64,000 nucleotides of DNA from Diplosphaera chodatii. Lineage: Eukaryota > Chlorophyta > Trebouxiophyceae > Prasiolales > Stichococcaceae. The position numbers and the translations under genes were made by a program. Under the pieces are notes generated by a model, which ran no database searches, had not been told where the DNA came from, and worked only from the letters and a program-made list of their open reading frames with translations. Positions 35,201-49,000 of the stretch are shown piece by piece; the stretch's first letter is position 1, and each line of letters opens with the position of its first letter. The stretch covers positions 1 through 64,000 of the forward strand of contig JAALGY010000032.1 in assembly GCA_032358165.1 (NCBI GenBank), given 5' to 3'.

Positions 35201-37963
35201 ATCAACCAAGCCAGGCTGGCTGACCTGTGACGCGTGCCGCCAGCTGCAGCATGGAGTTTGGGATGCTCTGGCTCCGCAGCACGGGCACAAGGCGCTGCGG
35301 CGGTGCTGTGCTGCAGGGCGACGCCCAGCAGATGCCGACCCACGCGGTGCCCGTCACCGCGGCAATCAGCAACACCTGCGCACAGCAATGTGCATGATCA
35401 ATACTGCATATACCACATACATATACATGCATGGCGGGCCACCACACATGCTCGTGCAAGGCTGCCATCCATGTGCTGCATGACCGCGGCACTGCGGATG
35501 TCTGCAGGGCACTGGGTGTCAGTCGGACGTGGCAGGGTATCACCTCCACGCTGCGCCACCACTGATTGGGCGTGTCCCAGGGCATGTAGCAGCGCCGCAG
35601 CCGCCGCAGCCGGATGTTCAGCGCCACAAACAGCGCGCCGGCCATGCCGCTGACCGCAGCCACAGCTGCAAAGATGGGCAGCTCCCATATGTAGCAGTAA
35701 AACAGCCGGCCTATGATGTTGGTCCTGCAAGGCACAGGCTGCAAGCTGGTCACGCATGACAGCAGCCATCATGACAGCTGTCTGTGCTGGTGAGCATGCC
35801 AGTGCACCGTCAAAAACAGAGCATCCCTCGTGTGTGCCTTGGTCACAGGTCTTCATCAGTGAGCTGAGTGCACCTGGCAGTGTACAGTAGGTCAAAAATG
35901 CGGTACTCCCAGAAGGTGCCCGGCTGCTGATAGATCGTCACCGCCACCATGAGCGTCAGCACCGCCGCGCAGCTGCAGCAGCACACAGGATCCGACATCA
36001 GGCTGGTGCCAGCAGGCTGCCTCTGCAATTGCACTGCCACTGCACCCTGCCACCTCTGCAAGCATTCCGATGTGGCCTGGGGCCTCCGACACACCAGTCA
36101 GACCGCAAGTCTGCACATGCCCGACTGCCAGCAGAGTAGGGTGGCCAGTGCTGTGCTGAAAGCACTGCCACCGACACCTACATACATGCAGCTAGATTGC
36201 AGCGTAGGAGCACATGGCACCTGCTCATGAGCGCCGTGAACAGGCAGCTGGGCTCAAAGGCGAGGCCGCCCTGCTCTGCCGGAAACAGCGCGCCGGCGAT
36301 CGGCGTGATGAAGGCCGCAGCGAAGCCCGCCGAGGCGCCCTCACTGACGACAGCCCTGTGAACCTGCAAGCAGGGCGGAGCGTACTTTGCCATTCAGTGC
36401 TGGCCGTACTAAATGCGATGCGCACTTTACCGGCTGTCGGGTTCAGGTCACTCTTTACAAGTGACAAGCTGACCCACGGCAGCCCTGGAAATCTGCAGGG
36501 AGCAACAAAGCGCACTGTTTGGGCGGAAGGCTCACGGCCTCGCTCTCGTGCAGAGCCGCGAGCCGCACAAGCGCGCGGCACCGCCGCAGCCGCTGCCCAA
36601 TCCACGGCAGCTTCAGGGGCTGGCCCAGCTGCGCCGCGACTGCCGCCGCCACGTGCACCAGCGGCGCCTCACCTGGAGAAGAGACCACCCTGGAGGAAAG
36701 GAGCTGATGGACACAATATGATGCAGCGGCCCTAACTGCGCACACTGAATCACAGCAGAACACTGCACCCACCTACGCCAATCAGGTTGGCGGCGTTGAC
36801 GAACACGCCAGACACTGTTTGCGCGACAGCGGGCCTGAAGCTCAGCATGCCCTTCTTGTAGACGCCGTTGAAGTGCGCCTGCGGCAGCGTGACCCAAGCT
36901 ATGTCAACACTCGTGGCTAGGCTGCTGCCTGGCCCGACAGCATTGTTACACGCCACGTGCAGCACGTAGGTATGAGCAGCATCAGCAGCAGCGAACCTGC
37001 AGCTCGGAGACGCCGCCCCCATCTGCCAGGCCGCCCTGCGCGACGCTGGTGACGGGCAGCGTTGCCAGCGCCGCAAATGCCAGCGTGAAGGCCATGTAGG
37101 TGCCGTACGCGGGGCCAAAGCTGCCTGCGTTGCAGAGTTGTGAAGCACAGTTGTACCCAGCTGCAACCGTTGCCGAACAGGTGTCCGCTGCAGGCACATG
37201 CACAGGTGTAGACGCGGGCACGTCGCACACTGCGCCGCACCCCGGTTCCGCGAGATGACGTGCTCAGTGGTGCGGTACATCGCGAGCCACAGGCCGTGAA
37301 TGGCCTGCGCTGGATGAGCGACAACCCCTGAGCGAGAGCGTGCCACACATGGTGGCTGCTGCACTGGATTGGACACAGCCACAGCGGCAGGGCGCCGTAC
37401 CCAGTTGAAGAAGAAGGCGATGAGTCCAATGGCAACGCCCGTGACCAGCAGAATGACCCAGCGGGCGACGAGCGCGTCCACGTACACGTGCCGCGGCTGC
37501 CGGCTGCGGATCGCCTGCGCATGGCACTGGCCCGTGTGACGCGCTGCGGAACTGCAGCACCGTGATGCTGACTGTGAACGAGAAGTGCACACATGCGCCT
37601 GTTGCCAGAGCTGATGGCAATGCAGCATCTTGTCGGCAAACAGCGCCATGCGCATGTGCGGTGGGGCAGCCCAGCCGATGTGTCAGCAGCACCTGGCCCA
37701 GCGGCGTGCTGCGCGGCGCCAGGTCCATCGTCTCGTACTTTGCCATGCTTTCGACCGTCTGCTCTGTTTCCTGCACTTGCACGGCGGCGTTGCCGCAACA
37801 TCATGCCACAAACACCGGCATCTGCCGTGCTCCGTACATGCCCGTGGGACGAGCAAATGTGTCCTGTTCTGCACTGCAGCTATGTACCGACCTCAGCGCT
37901 GGCAGCGCTCTCCAGGAGGGGCGCTTCCTCTGGAGCGCCACCGCCGCTGCTGTGCCCGTTCAT
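32298..37963 (-). CDS. CLC-type chloride channel/transporter with C-terminal CBS region
   Basis: Membrane anion channel or anion/proton exchanger of the CLC family. The start ATG is at 37961-37963; exon 1 (37892-37963) encodes MNGHSSGGGAPEEAPLLES, with an acidic dileucine motif that suggests endomembrane sorting. Next: 37693-37770, 37401-37514 (first helix, WVILLVTGVAIGLIAFFF), 37241-37304, 36997-37124, 36773-36878, 36536-36672, 36221-36363, 35874-35972, 35544-35724, 35225-35375, about 34900-35087, about 34715-34870, about 34550-34615, 34320-34425, 34130-34235, then GIYDMYNQ near 33990. Two CBS-like pieces follow: VQDVMATDLVSLPPVAQIEE near 33700 and VFVTPNMHQICGVVSRK at 32453-32503. The final exon is 32298-32387, ending in TGA. 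Many junctions were phase-checked and fit. The usual GSGIP motif reads GGGVS, and the G(K/R)EGP motif reads VGEAP, keeping the gating Glu. The linker between the CBS pieces (32.6-33.3 kb) is unclear. Confidence 0.85.
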
Positions 37964-39096
37964 GCTTAGGTCAGGCAGTGGGTTGCGAACGATCACTGCA
38001 GCGCCTGCTGTCAGATTGGTTGCTGCTTGAGCTGCATTTGCTCGCAGGTGTCAGCAGGCGCACCCCGCTGCACCTGCACCTGCAACACCTTACGACTGCC
38101 ATCCACCTCGTACTTGATTTGCGGGTGCTCTCTCCCGTGGACGCCAGTGATGGAACTCTAAGCAAAATGCGCAAAGCTTCATGCTGATGGCTTTTCTGCT
38201 GCGTCACAAGCGGACTGTGCCGCTGCACCAACAACTTGCAATGCTCGTCTGCTGCCGACAGGCATGCAAACCAGGTGCTGTTGGACACGGACGGCAAGCA
38301 CTAGCGTCGCAGAGGTCTGTCAACCCGAAAAAACAGAATGCTTGTCCACACTTGGCGGCGTCAAACATACCTGTGCTTGTGTAGGACGGTGCTGGACCGA
38401 CGCTCGACTGCAGAGTCCCAGGTGGTGCTTTGACCTAGGACACGCACGATGTCAGAGCATACAGGCGGGTGGCTTATACACCTACTTCATGAGCTCATGG
38501 ACGGGCTGGAAGAGCCTGCGTCGGCTGTGGTGAGCACGCGCAATTTGCTCGATCGTCACATGTGAGAGTAGCCAATCCTTACCTGATCTCTTGAAGCTGC
38601 GAAGAAGGTGGATGGGGACTGTTGGGAATTGGGAGCGAGTGCGGTGGTGAAAATCTTACATTGTACGATCTTACAGGCTGTGGTATAGATAGGTGTGTGC
38701 GTGCGTGTTGCTTCCTTTCACACGGTTGAATGGGCTGCCTGCTCGTTTCCTTGCCCGCAGAGCATGGCGGCAGCAGCAGCACAGGAAAGGTTGCTCTCGG
38801 TTTGGCTGTCCTACCGAGCACAAGTTGCGCCTAAGCTCTCATTAGGATCATATCCGCAGCCTGCTATGGGCAATGGGAGAGTAATTCTGCCCTCACACAA
38901 CCGAGGCATTGTTCGACTGCGGCCAGTGTATTCCAATCCGCAGCATGGCTAGAGCGAGGACTCTCATGAAAGCTGGGCTGCCACGGCGACACAACCCTGG
39001 GACAGGGCTTCTGACCGCGCCGCAGCACGACGGCGCCGCTGCCCGTTGCCGCGTGCTGCCGACAGCCGGTTCGCCGGCGCCTGCCGCCGGGGACCG
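37964..39096. other. Intergenic interval between the CLC and myosin genes
   Basis: About 1.1 kb between the CLC start codon and the stop codon of the upstream myosin gene, both on the minus strand. It must hold the myosin 3' UTR and terminator and the CLC promoter. I see no conserved exon, repeat or recognisable regulatory motif. Local composition near 38560-38700 is less GC-rich than the surroundings, which fits untranslated or promoter DNA. Confidence 0.5.
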
Positions 39097-42000
39097 CTAC
39101 AGCAGGAACTCGAACTCGGGGCGGCCGCGCAGCTGCCGCGGCAGCGCCATCCGCCGGCAGCAGGTGTCGATGCGCTGCAGCAGGGACACGCCCGGCGCGC
39201 CGCCGGGCCCCCGCGGCGCATGCGCACCACACAAGCCAACCTTCACATGGGTGCACTTGCTCATGCCGGACTTTCAACGTCAGCACAGCATCAGGGATGG
39301 CACCTAGCATGCCACTGGATTCTGGTAGAGTCTGCCTACGTAGCCAGCATGGCCGCTCGTGAGCAGCTGGGCAAACAGCAAGGCGCTGGGCGCACCTGCA
39401 CAAAGTGGCGCGCGGCCTCGGTGAGCAGCTTGCCGCTGCGCAGGCCGCCCAAGAAAGCCGCCTGCAGTGGCAGTAGACAGCGCCGCATCACCACTACAGC
39501 CAGGCATGCAGTGTTGCCTCGCAACGAACCCTGAGGCGGGAGCACCAGCAAGCACTGCACCGACGCTTGGGTCTGGTGTGCTGTCCTCTGCGTGCAGCAA
39601 CAGCAGCTCCGAGGCTGCCGTGCAGGTCGCAGGGTTCAGGCAGCAGTGTCAGCCTTGCGCTGTCATGACGCTGCCTGCTCGCCATGAGAAACGCCCTGAC
39701 CTTCCGCAAGCCAAAATGCAGGGTCAGAGCCATGAGGGGCTAGGCGCCCACCTGCGAGTCCAGCAGCAGCTGGTCGTCGTCATCGGCGCCGCCCGCCGCG
39801 GGCGCCGCCTCCACCGCAGCCTGCAGCGCGCGCAGCAGCGGCAGCGTGCCGCCCGCGCCGCTCATCCCTACAGCATGACGATGTGCTGAAGTCGTTGACT
39901 GTCGTTCGCGAATGCCAGGCAGCACCAAACTGCTGATGAAACCGCCGTACCCTTGTCTTCAAGTGACCTGCAGATGGGGCGGATTGGGGCAGCTCTCCCG
40001 CTGATTGAGAACCAGCGCAAGCGACATTCACCGAGTATGTTTGACACCCCAGGAGCAGCTGCAACGACGCACCAACGGCCCAGTCGTCGTGGTGGTGCTC
40101 CGTCAGCTTGTGCAGCTGCTGCAGGGTGAGGCCGGGCGCGGCGCGCTGCAGCGCCGGCAGCACCTCCCCGCCCCGCTCAGCGATGCCCGCCACCTCGTCC
40201 TTGCCCTGCGGTTTTCCGTACTTCACCAGCTCGGTGGGGTCTGACTGTTGTCATGGATGCATCGATGTCAAGCACGCTGCGACGTCCACACAGCCGACTG
40301 CAGGTGCTCAGGAATTGTTGCATTGGGCGCCTACAGACCAGCAGGAGTCCAGAACGAAGCCCATGCTGATGCAGCAACGCTATGCATGACTGCTCTTGGC
40401 ACTGAGAGCTCCCTGCGGACAGACTCACAACGGTAGAGACTGCCAGGTTGGGCACCTGAAGGAGGTAGGCGACGGCCTGCTGCGTGTGGTGGAGGCAGGC
40501 GGAGATGTCTGCGGGCGAGCCGCACCACGTCTTGCCGATGTGCCCCAGCCACGCCTTCACCACCGCGAGACCCGCCTGCATGTACAATCGTGGAAGCGTC
40601 ATTGCTCAGTCCGACACAAGAGCAGCGCTGCCGCCCAGCATAGGGGAGCCACTGCTGTGCCATGAACACATGTTATATCTGAGGACCCCACAGCACTGTG
40701 GTTGAGGTGAGCGCCCACCTGCAGCGCCTTGACGGCAGACACCGAGCAGCAGTCGCGCCGCAGCACCAGGGCGTTGAGCAGCTCCGCGTCCAGGTAGCAC
40801 CTGTCGGACGACACATCAAGGTTCTCGAGGCCCAGGGTCAAATCGAGGATCCCAAACCAGGTGAAGTGTCTCTGAAGCGGGGTATGGCAGCACTGACAGA
40901 ATGGCTGGCCCAATGTTGTCAGCGTTGGCGTATGAGCTGGGCCTCGGGACTCACAGTGCGCCGGCGACGACGGCGCGCACGGCGGTGGGCGGCGCGCCCT
41001 CGCCGCGCATGACCTCGATGACGTTGGACAGGCCGCCCAGCAGGCCCTGCAGCACGCCATCTTGGAGCATCAGTTGCAGCCTGCTGTATCTCGCAGTGCA
41101 GCAGCAGTGCTTGGCTGTTGACGCGTCCGCACATGTCTTGCGGTTGCCAGCATGCATGGTCGGTGGAAGCAAGGCATCAGTCTGTGGACTGCGGATAGAA
41201 AACAGCAGCATGAGCTGGATGGAAGCAGCACACCTTCCACGGGGAGTTCATGAGGTTCTCAAAGGTGAGCGCCTCCTTGCCAGACTCGCCCGCCCGCTTG
41301 TCATCGCGCTTCTTGTCTGCAGCCATACACGCACGGAATCTGTGCTGTGCAGGCTGGCCTAACCGCAGAACTCACAGCTCGTGCAAAGTGATACACCTCC
41401 CCTGCTGCACCTTTCCCCGCTACTTCCCCAGCCGCGCATGCTATCCGCTATCCTCTGCTGTCAGGCATGCATCCTGCCGGTGGCAGCTCCGGCCTTGGTC
41501 TCCGTCATCTCAGACCCTGAAAAGCCCACCTGTCTTCTGCGCGCCGTCCACCAGCAGCTCGGCGACGGCGACCGGCATCATCTCCGGCACGCTGCTCGCC
41601 AGCAGCGCGTGCAGCGCCCCGAAGTTGATGAGGTCGTCGCCCAGGCGGAACAGGTAGGCCGTACCGCCGCGCTTGCCCACGCCGCGCACCTGCACAGGCG
41701 AACGCTCCAATCTCAAGGGACCGAGCTTCCCGGAGCTGCCCAAGCACATCTGCAGCAATGTTTCACATACAGCAGCCACTTAGTTAGTTCATGTGCTGCT
41801 GATGTGAGCATCGATCAACGCCATGGCGGCTGTTGGCAGCTCTTGACAGACGCTGCGGACTTCACATTCTGCCACCAAACAATTGCAAGCATTGCCACTG
41901 CCAGTGGACATGCCCAAGAGAGCCTGTCTAGATCGCGCAAACCGCTGTGAGCGCTGTTAAAACTGCTGATGTCCCGTTCGCTTACAGCAGCCGTTGCAGA

Positions 42001-45000
42001 CAGCTGAGCATCAGCGGTTTGGGACCTCGGGACAAACGCAGGCTGCCGGCAGCACACCTTGAGGAAGGCGCCCAGCGCCAGGGTGGTGGCGAGCCAGTAG
42101 GACTGCGCAACCAGGCCGTCCCGCCTCGCCACGGCCACCACCTCCGACAGCACCCGGCCTGCCGCCGCAGTGACCTGCCACATGCAGCACTGCACCATCT
42201 GAAAGCCCGAGCACGCGGCCTCAGCATTGATTTCAGCCTCAACATTGATTTCAGCTGCAGTGCAAAGACCCTCCGAATGCATTGTGTAAGCACGCTCGGC
42301 TTCCAAGTACGTGCGAAGTGTAGCTCCTCATTCATGACGTGGAGATCGCATCTGGCCATCAGACAGGTGCTGGGTTTGAAGGCTTGCCTCGGGTGCTGAC
42401 CAGGTGCCCGCCCACTGCATCAGGCTCTCGCCCAGCACCCAGGCGGCGACGTGCATGCCGACCGCGTCGCTGGGACGCGTGCCCCACACGATGTTGACGA
42501 TCTGCAGCCGCCGCTGCACCACACCTGCAGCACAGACACCAGCGTCACGAAGCTGGCGTGAGACTACCTGCCCGAGAAAGACCAGATGCCATATTCTTAA
42601 AGTTGCCTGCACTACCACTAGCAGAAAGATGACCGGCAGGCTCTGCTGCAGTGTAACAAGAAGCAGCATCTGCAGGCATTTGACAGCTTACCTGCGATCA
42701 GGAGCGACAGCGAATGCGCCTTGTCTGGTGTGAGCTCCACTGCTGCGAGCGCTGCCGATGCTGAGCTGCCAGCCGTGCTGAGCGCGACCTCGGCCCGTGG
42801 TGCTGTGCCTGAAGCGACGCATACACGCCTCAGGCGGCCACATGACGTACCAGCAAACACAGTCATAGTCGTGCTCATTTGCAACTGTCTTGACATCGCT
42901 CAGGGTGAGCGACGTCGCCAGGATCACAGTCGAGTACGAAGGATCCACCGTTGGCGGCATGCACTGCTGCGGCGGGGACGCCCCCCGAGGCGGTGTGCTG
43001 CAGCGCGGACCGCAGCTGCCCCTCCCGCTCCGACGTCTCCCGCAGCCGCCCCTCCAGCGCCGCCGACCGCTTGCTCATGCTGACCAGCTGCAGCGCAGCA
43101 GGCGGAACGGCCTCAGCAGCACACACACGTGCCGCACATGAACCGCTGTGGACCACACCAGCTGGCGAGCAAGCTGGACGCAGGCCGACAGCAGATAACG
43201 TCCGGGCAGGCGGCAGCTGCTGGCGTTGCAGCACCAGCACGCTGAGCCTGCCGTGCAAGCGCTGGTGACGTCGCCTGGTATCCACCAACCCTGAACCCTG
43301 CAAGGCGCACCCGGGCGCCCAGCTGCACATTTTTGTTGGTGGACTCCGACAGCTCCGCGACCTTGGCGTCCACAGCTGCCTCCAGCTCGCGCAGTCGGCG
43401 CGCCACGGCATCCCGCAGCCCCGCCACCTCGTCCTGCACATGTGACACTTCTTCAGGGGTGCCCTGACCGCCCGTATGCTCAGTGTATGTTTTCAAGTTG
43501 GTACGACCACCTGGCGGGGTGTGCTCTGTCCTGGGGCACATGTCCGTGCATGATGTTGCCTTGGGACCTGCATACACATTGTCTGTTGCCACACATGCGG
43601 CGACACTGCATGGGAGCTGTCTAACGGTGGGTTTTGCTGCTGTTCTGACCAACTTTGCCACTGCAATGTGTAAACGATGGTGTCTAAGCCGAGACTCTGC
43701 GCGTCCCTCCTGCAGTGCCTCCACCACCCAACACCTGACGTGCCACAATGCAGCGGGAACCTGCACTACTAGTCCACCTTCAGCAGCATTGTGCTCGGTT
43801 ATGACAGGTGCCAAACTCACCCGGGCGGCGGCGCGGGCGTCCTCCAGCTGCGCGTGCAGCAGGTCCTGCAGCGCCTCCACCTCGCTGTTGAGCGCCTGGA
43901 TCGCCGCATCCTTCGCCGCAAACTCCCGCTGGTACTCCTGCGCCGCGGCTTGCACCTGCGCCGCCGAACCACGCCGTCAACGTGCACTGAGCATATCCAA
44001 TCTAATGACATTCTGGGTGTTGCATGTCTGCAACACACTGTATGCACTGCATATATTCAGTCTGTGCTTGCACCTTGCAGCATGCTACGTCATTAACAGC
44101 AGGCAGGGGTGGCAGGAGTGCTGTATCTAGCGCACCTGCTCCCACAGCTTGGCGTTGGCTGCCTCCTTGGCGCGGGACTTGGCGATGAGGTTGCGCGCCT
44201 CGCCCGCGATGGCCGCCTGCTGCCCCTGCAGCTTGCGCACCTGCGCAGCGTAACGCCGCCGTGAACGCCGTGTCACGGCTGACGGCTGCACCTGTTGAGG
44301 TCGGTGTGTAACACAGCCAGCAGCAGGGCCAGCTGTTGGGCTACACCCATGACAGACGGCTGCGGAATTGCCTCACCTCCTCCTGCAGCGCGGCCTCCCT
44401 CTCCTCGGCATCCGTGCGCCCCCTGCGCGCCACCTCCAGCTCGGCCGCTAGCGCCGCCGACGTCGCCGCCTGCGCCGCCTCCACCGCCTCCCGGGCGTCC
44501 GCAGCGTTGCGCGCCTCCCGCGCCTCCGCCACCGGCACCATGTTCTGTGGCGTGCACCGGCATCTCAGCGCTATGCATTGTGCAGCAGTGCACTTCCTGA
44601 TCAATGCCCTCTTTCACAGTGAAGGAAACTGGTGTGTGTGACTCGCAAACCGTTGTGTGCAAGGCAATCAGGCAGACATTGTGCCAGATCACCCTCCGAT
44701 CTTTCAGCGCCCACCTGCAGCTGCACGCGCGCGGAGTCCAGCTCGGCCATGAGGCGCACGTTGGCGGCGTCCGCCTCATCCGCCCGCGCCGCCTCCGCCG
44801 CCCGCTTGCTGCGCCAAGCGGCCACCTCCGCCTGTGGCCAGGGGTCGGGTGGATGGGTTCAGCGGCTGTGCGGCTCTGAGCCTCATGCGGCAGCTGGGGA
44901 GGCGGCTTGCATGCTCCAGGTGCCTGCCCAGCTACGTCAGAGCTTGCACCAGCATCTGGCCGCAGCTGCGCATGTGGTGCTGCTTTGGGTGCGGGATTGC

Positions 45001-46011
45001 GTCTTGAGTCTCGGAGTATGCAATACCCTATGCCAACCATGCTTTCAACTGTTGTTAGCAGGTTGCTCCTGACCTTTAGCGCATCCCGCTCGGTGACCAC
45101 CGCATCGCGCTCTGACTGCAGGTTGCGCCACTTCTGCGCCTCCGCCCGCAGCGCCACCAGCTGCAGAGACACAAAGGCAATGATGGGCGAGGTGTTGAGG
45201 GGGACGTCATACAAGTGTCTGTGCAAATCCCAGCCACCCAGCGCTATGTCTGCAAGCTGCTGGCTCACTGGCTTCCGACCCCCAACTGTGCCTCCGTGGC
45301 AACTGCCGCTGTGCACGCTGGTGCTCACCCTGCGCTGTGCGTGCCAGCGGCGGGCGTACTTCTGCAGCACGACAGCGGCACCATCTGACTGTGCGACTGC
45401 GGCGGCGCGTGCTGCCGCCTTCTGCCCGGCCGCCGTCTCCCGCCGATACCGGCCCCGCTGCTGGTGCATCCGCACGGCCGCCTGGATGACTGTTGCACGC
45501 TTGTGCCTGCATGACCGAGGCGGAGGAGCAGCTAGGCCCAGGAGACTGCATGCGGCACGGAGCAGCAGGTCCACGGAAGGGTTTGGAAGCCGGAGAGGGT
45601 GCGTCTCGTGCGAACCATAACATCCAGGCGGCATGCACAGCGAGTTGGCCGCAAGGCTGGAATGCTCGGAGTTCAAGCCTCCAACAAGGTGGCTGAGGAC
45701 TGATGTAGCATCACAGGAATGACGCACATGATGGCAAGGCGGTAGGATTTGACGGCCGAGCGCCGCCGCCACTGACTCTGCAGCACCACCGCCGCATCCT
45801 CCCGCCGCATGTGCTGCACCTGCTGCCGCGCCTTGTGCGACCGCCACGCCGCCTGCACGCCGACATCGGCAGACTTGGCAAAGCAGCACGACGATGCTGC
45901 GCCGGTGCTTTGCTGGCAGCGGGGTGTGCTGACTCATTGCGAAGCAGGCCTGGGGCTGCTGGTGTTGTCTCTCCATGTCATATCAAGGCTAGTCAGGCAC
46001 ATATCCACCCT

Positions 46012-46049
<38 letters not shown>

Positions 46050-49000
46050 GCTCCTCGGTGCCTGGAAAGTTGGCAGGGCAAGGATCACCTGGATGACGAC
46101 CGCTGAGGACTTCTGCCGCGTGTACGCGCGCCGCAGCAGGAGGCCCCGCCACGCTGCTTGCAGCCGCGTGATGAGCTCCGTGATCCGCTTGCTGCGCGCC
46201 GCCTGCCATGTGCAGGAACAAAACATGATGCCGTGCTGCAAGCCTGCCTGTCGTTGTTCCACCAGCGATTCAGCTGTGGAACAATTCTTAACAATCATGC
46301 TTTGCAATTGGGTGTGCGAGAGGAGAGGGAGCGGCACCTCCAGAGCGGCCAGCTGCCCGGCGCGCAGGAACGCGCGAGTCGTGCCGATCTGCCACCCCTG
46401 CAGCCCCGCCAGCGTCAGCACCTCCCGGCACACCTCGCCCGCCTCCTGCTGCACGGTGTCAGTGCGTCAGAGGCATGGGTGTCAAGCCGGTGGTGCCCAT
46501 TCTTGCAGGGATCAGACATACAAGGTGCACCTGCTGCATTCCAAGGCTCAAACCGCACAGCAGCCACCTGCTGCAACCCTGGCGCCACTTTCGAGGCAGA
46601 GGTACGGCAACAAGCGGCAAGCAGGTGCAGCTGAACAGGGCACCCTGCAATGCAGCTGTGTGACTGCAGATGACTCACCTCGTCACTGAGGTCGGACACC
46701 GCGACACCTGCCCTCGTGCCCCGCAGCAGCAGCTTGTACCGCTGCGCGAAGGGCCGGATGGCCTTGCGCGTCGGAAAGCCTGCAGGACGAGAGCTGCTGC
46801 TGTAACAGGCAGCACACGTGCTTGGCTTGATAGCCGGAGTGGCTGCAGCTCTTGGGTTGTGCACACTTGTATCTAAGCTCAGCAGCGGGCGCTGGACAAA
46901 ATTGCATCCTAGATCCCCTGCCGACCCGATGCATAATTGCTGCACCAAGCAAACTAGTCACCTGCACATGCGATGCGCACGGCTTCCAAAACTCCGCCTG
47001 CCCGCAACTGCTCCAGCACCATGCCTGCGTCCCACTGGCCCGGGAGGCCACCTGGGTTGGGCTTGATGCACCTGCCCAGCAGCAGTGCAACAGTGGTGAC
47101 CATCCAATGTCGGGCGTCATCACGAAGCATAGCTGGCTGTGCAGCTGCCACCACTCTACTGCGTTTTCACTTCATCGAGTGAACAGCGGTGGCACCTGAC
47201 ATAGTGCGGCTGGCAGGCTGTCAATGTCGCCATCAGACCCTTGAGCTGGCTGCGGAACTGCGCGCCGACGGAGTTGAGCTTGAATGCCGACCGGCGCCCT
47301 GGGCCGACCGTCTGCTCAGGCTCCTCTGCACCCAGCTCCCTGTACAGTGGAGAAACGGTGTCCCTTTTCCCGGGCCATGGATGCTTTGGCCATACACGAG
47401 GTGTCGAGGCCGGCAACGTCATTGCTGAGGCAAGTCGTGCTGCCACGTTGCCTCTGACAGACATGTGAGACACCCCTGGTGCTGAACATCTGCCAGCACT
47501 TGTCATGTGGCGCTGCAGACATTTAGCAAGGCTTGCTGCCAGGCCAGATTCCGGCCATGCCTGGGCATCTGCCAGATAGGAACGCGCCACTGCTGAAACT
47601 GAGGCAGTGGGCACCTGACGAAAGGTGAGGCGGAGTTGCGGATGAGTGCTGCGTGCTCTGCAACCACGAAGTCCTTGTTCTTGTCCAGCAGCGCCTCGGT
47701 GGAGTAGATCACCTGCGGCGACGGCAAGACTGCCCCTTGAGCACATATGGAGGCAGCAGTGGGTCTCCTGCGGCACTGTCATCACCTGCTGTTTCAGCTG
47801 CCGAAGATCAGCCTGCACCAGTGCCTTGGATGGCATTCTTGACACAACCGTCACATCATGTCGCAACCCGCACATGCGCCATTTGATTTGGGCAGCAGCG
47901 CCGAAGTTTTGGGATGGGTAACAGTTGACAGTCGTGCAGTCCCTTCTGATAGCACGAGCCCCGACTGCTGACTTTTGCTGCATTATCATCACCGCACCTG
48001 GCCAGCGTAGTGGTCAATGCCAAAGGCGTGCGGGGGGCGCCTGGGGGCGGTGAATCCCGTCTGCCCGGCCAGCCGCTTGCGGATCGTGTGCGCCAGGTCC
48101 TGCAGCAGAGTTTGCCGGTTCATAAGCTGTGGCGAACCGAGCCGCCAAAGGTTGCCTGGTGTGGAGACCATTTACGTTTTCAGGACGCTGTGTTGCACGC
48201 AACTCATAACACAGGATGCAGGCATGGCTCACAAGTTCACTCAGCATCTCATGCTGATCAGCAAGGCATATGCACTGTGCGGCCGCTACCTGCATACAAC
48301 ATTGAAGTCGACAGTCCTGCCGACATGCCTGTTGCCGCACATTTGGGGCAAGGCGGCGCACCTGGTAGGTGGCACGCGCGATGCGGTTGGCCTCGTCAAT
48401 GAGGGGGAACACGCCGAGCGAGGCGGCGCCGCCCGCCCCGCCCTCCAGCAGGTCCAGCGTCTCCTGGTTGTCGATGAAGTCCACGTAGCTCCACTTGATG
48501 CCCTCCCGCACATACTCCTCCTGCTCGCCCTGCAGCACAGTGGGAGGAAATGGCGAGTTCAGGTGACTGGCACTGATGGTCGAGCACGCACAGTGCTCGT
48601 TCGCCCCGACCTCAGAGACTGATGGTAAACATGTGCACCTTGGTGTGAAAGCTGAACTTTGTGGCAGCGCAGAAACAGGCTGCAGCCCCTGTCAAATCAG
48701 CACAGGTCACCTTGAAGATGTGCTGGTTGAAGTGCTGCTGCAGGCGCTCGTTTGCGAGGTTGATGCACAGCTGCTCGAAGGAGTTTGTGGCAAAGCTCTC
48801 GAAGCCGTAGATGTCCAGGATGCCGATCACGCGCTCGTCCCTGGCATCGCCCCCTGCACAACACCGTGAAGCAAACGTCAGCGATGATGCACCAGCCTGC
48901 AGGGCTGCTCTGCACCAGGACAGCTGCCTTCGTACACTCCAGTGCGGTACGGGTATGCTGATCTTGAGACGATGAGCTCGTCACCGTAGGACGGGATCTT

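Noticed and set aside
36340..36380. Apparent one-base phase error between two CLC exons
   Set aside because: Using the CTTGCAG acceptor (exon starting at 36363, VHRAVVSEGAS) instead of the nearer CACAG restores the phase. The CLC gene is intact here.
44273..45976. 567-codon minus-strand open frame read straight through the myosin neck and rod
   Set aside because: It runs through introns of the myosin gene. Only the exon parts (IQ and coiled-coil pieces) make sense, and they are used in the myosin model; the uninterrupted frame is accidental.
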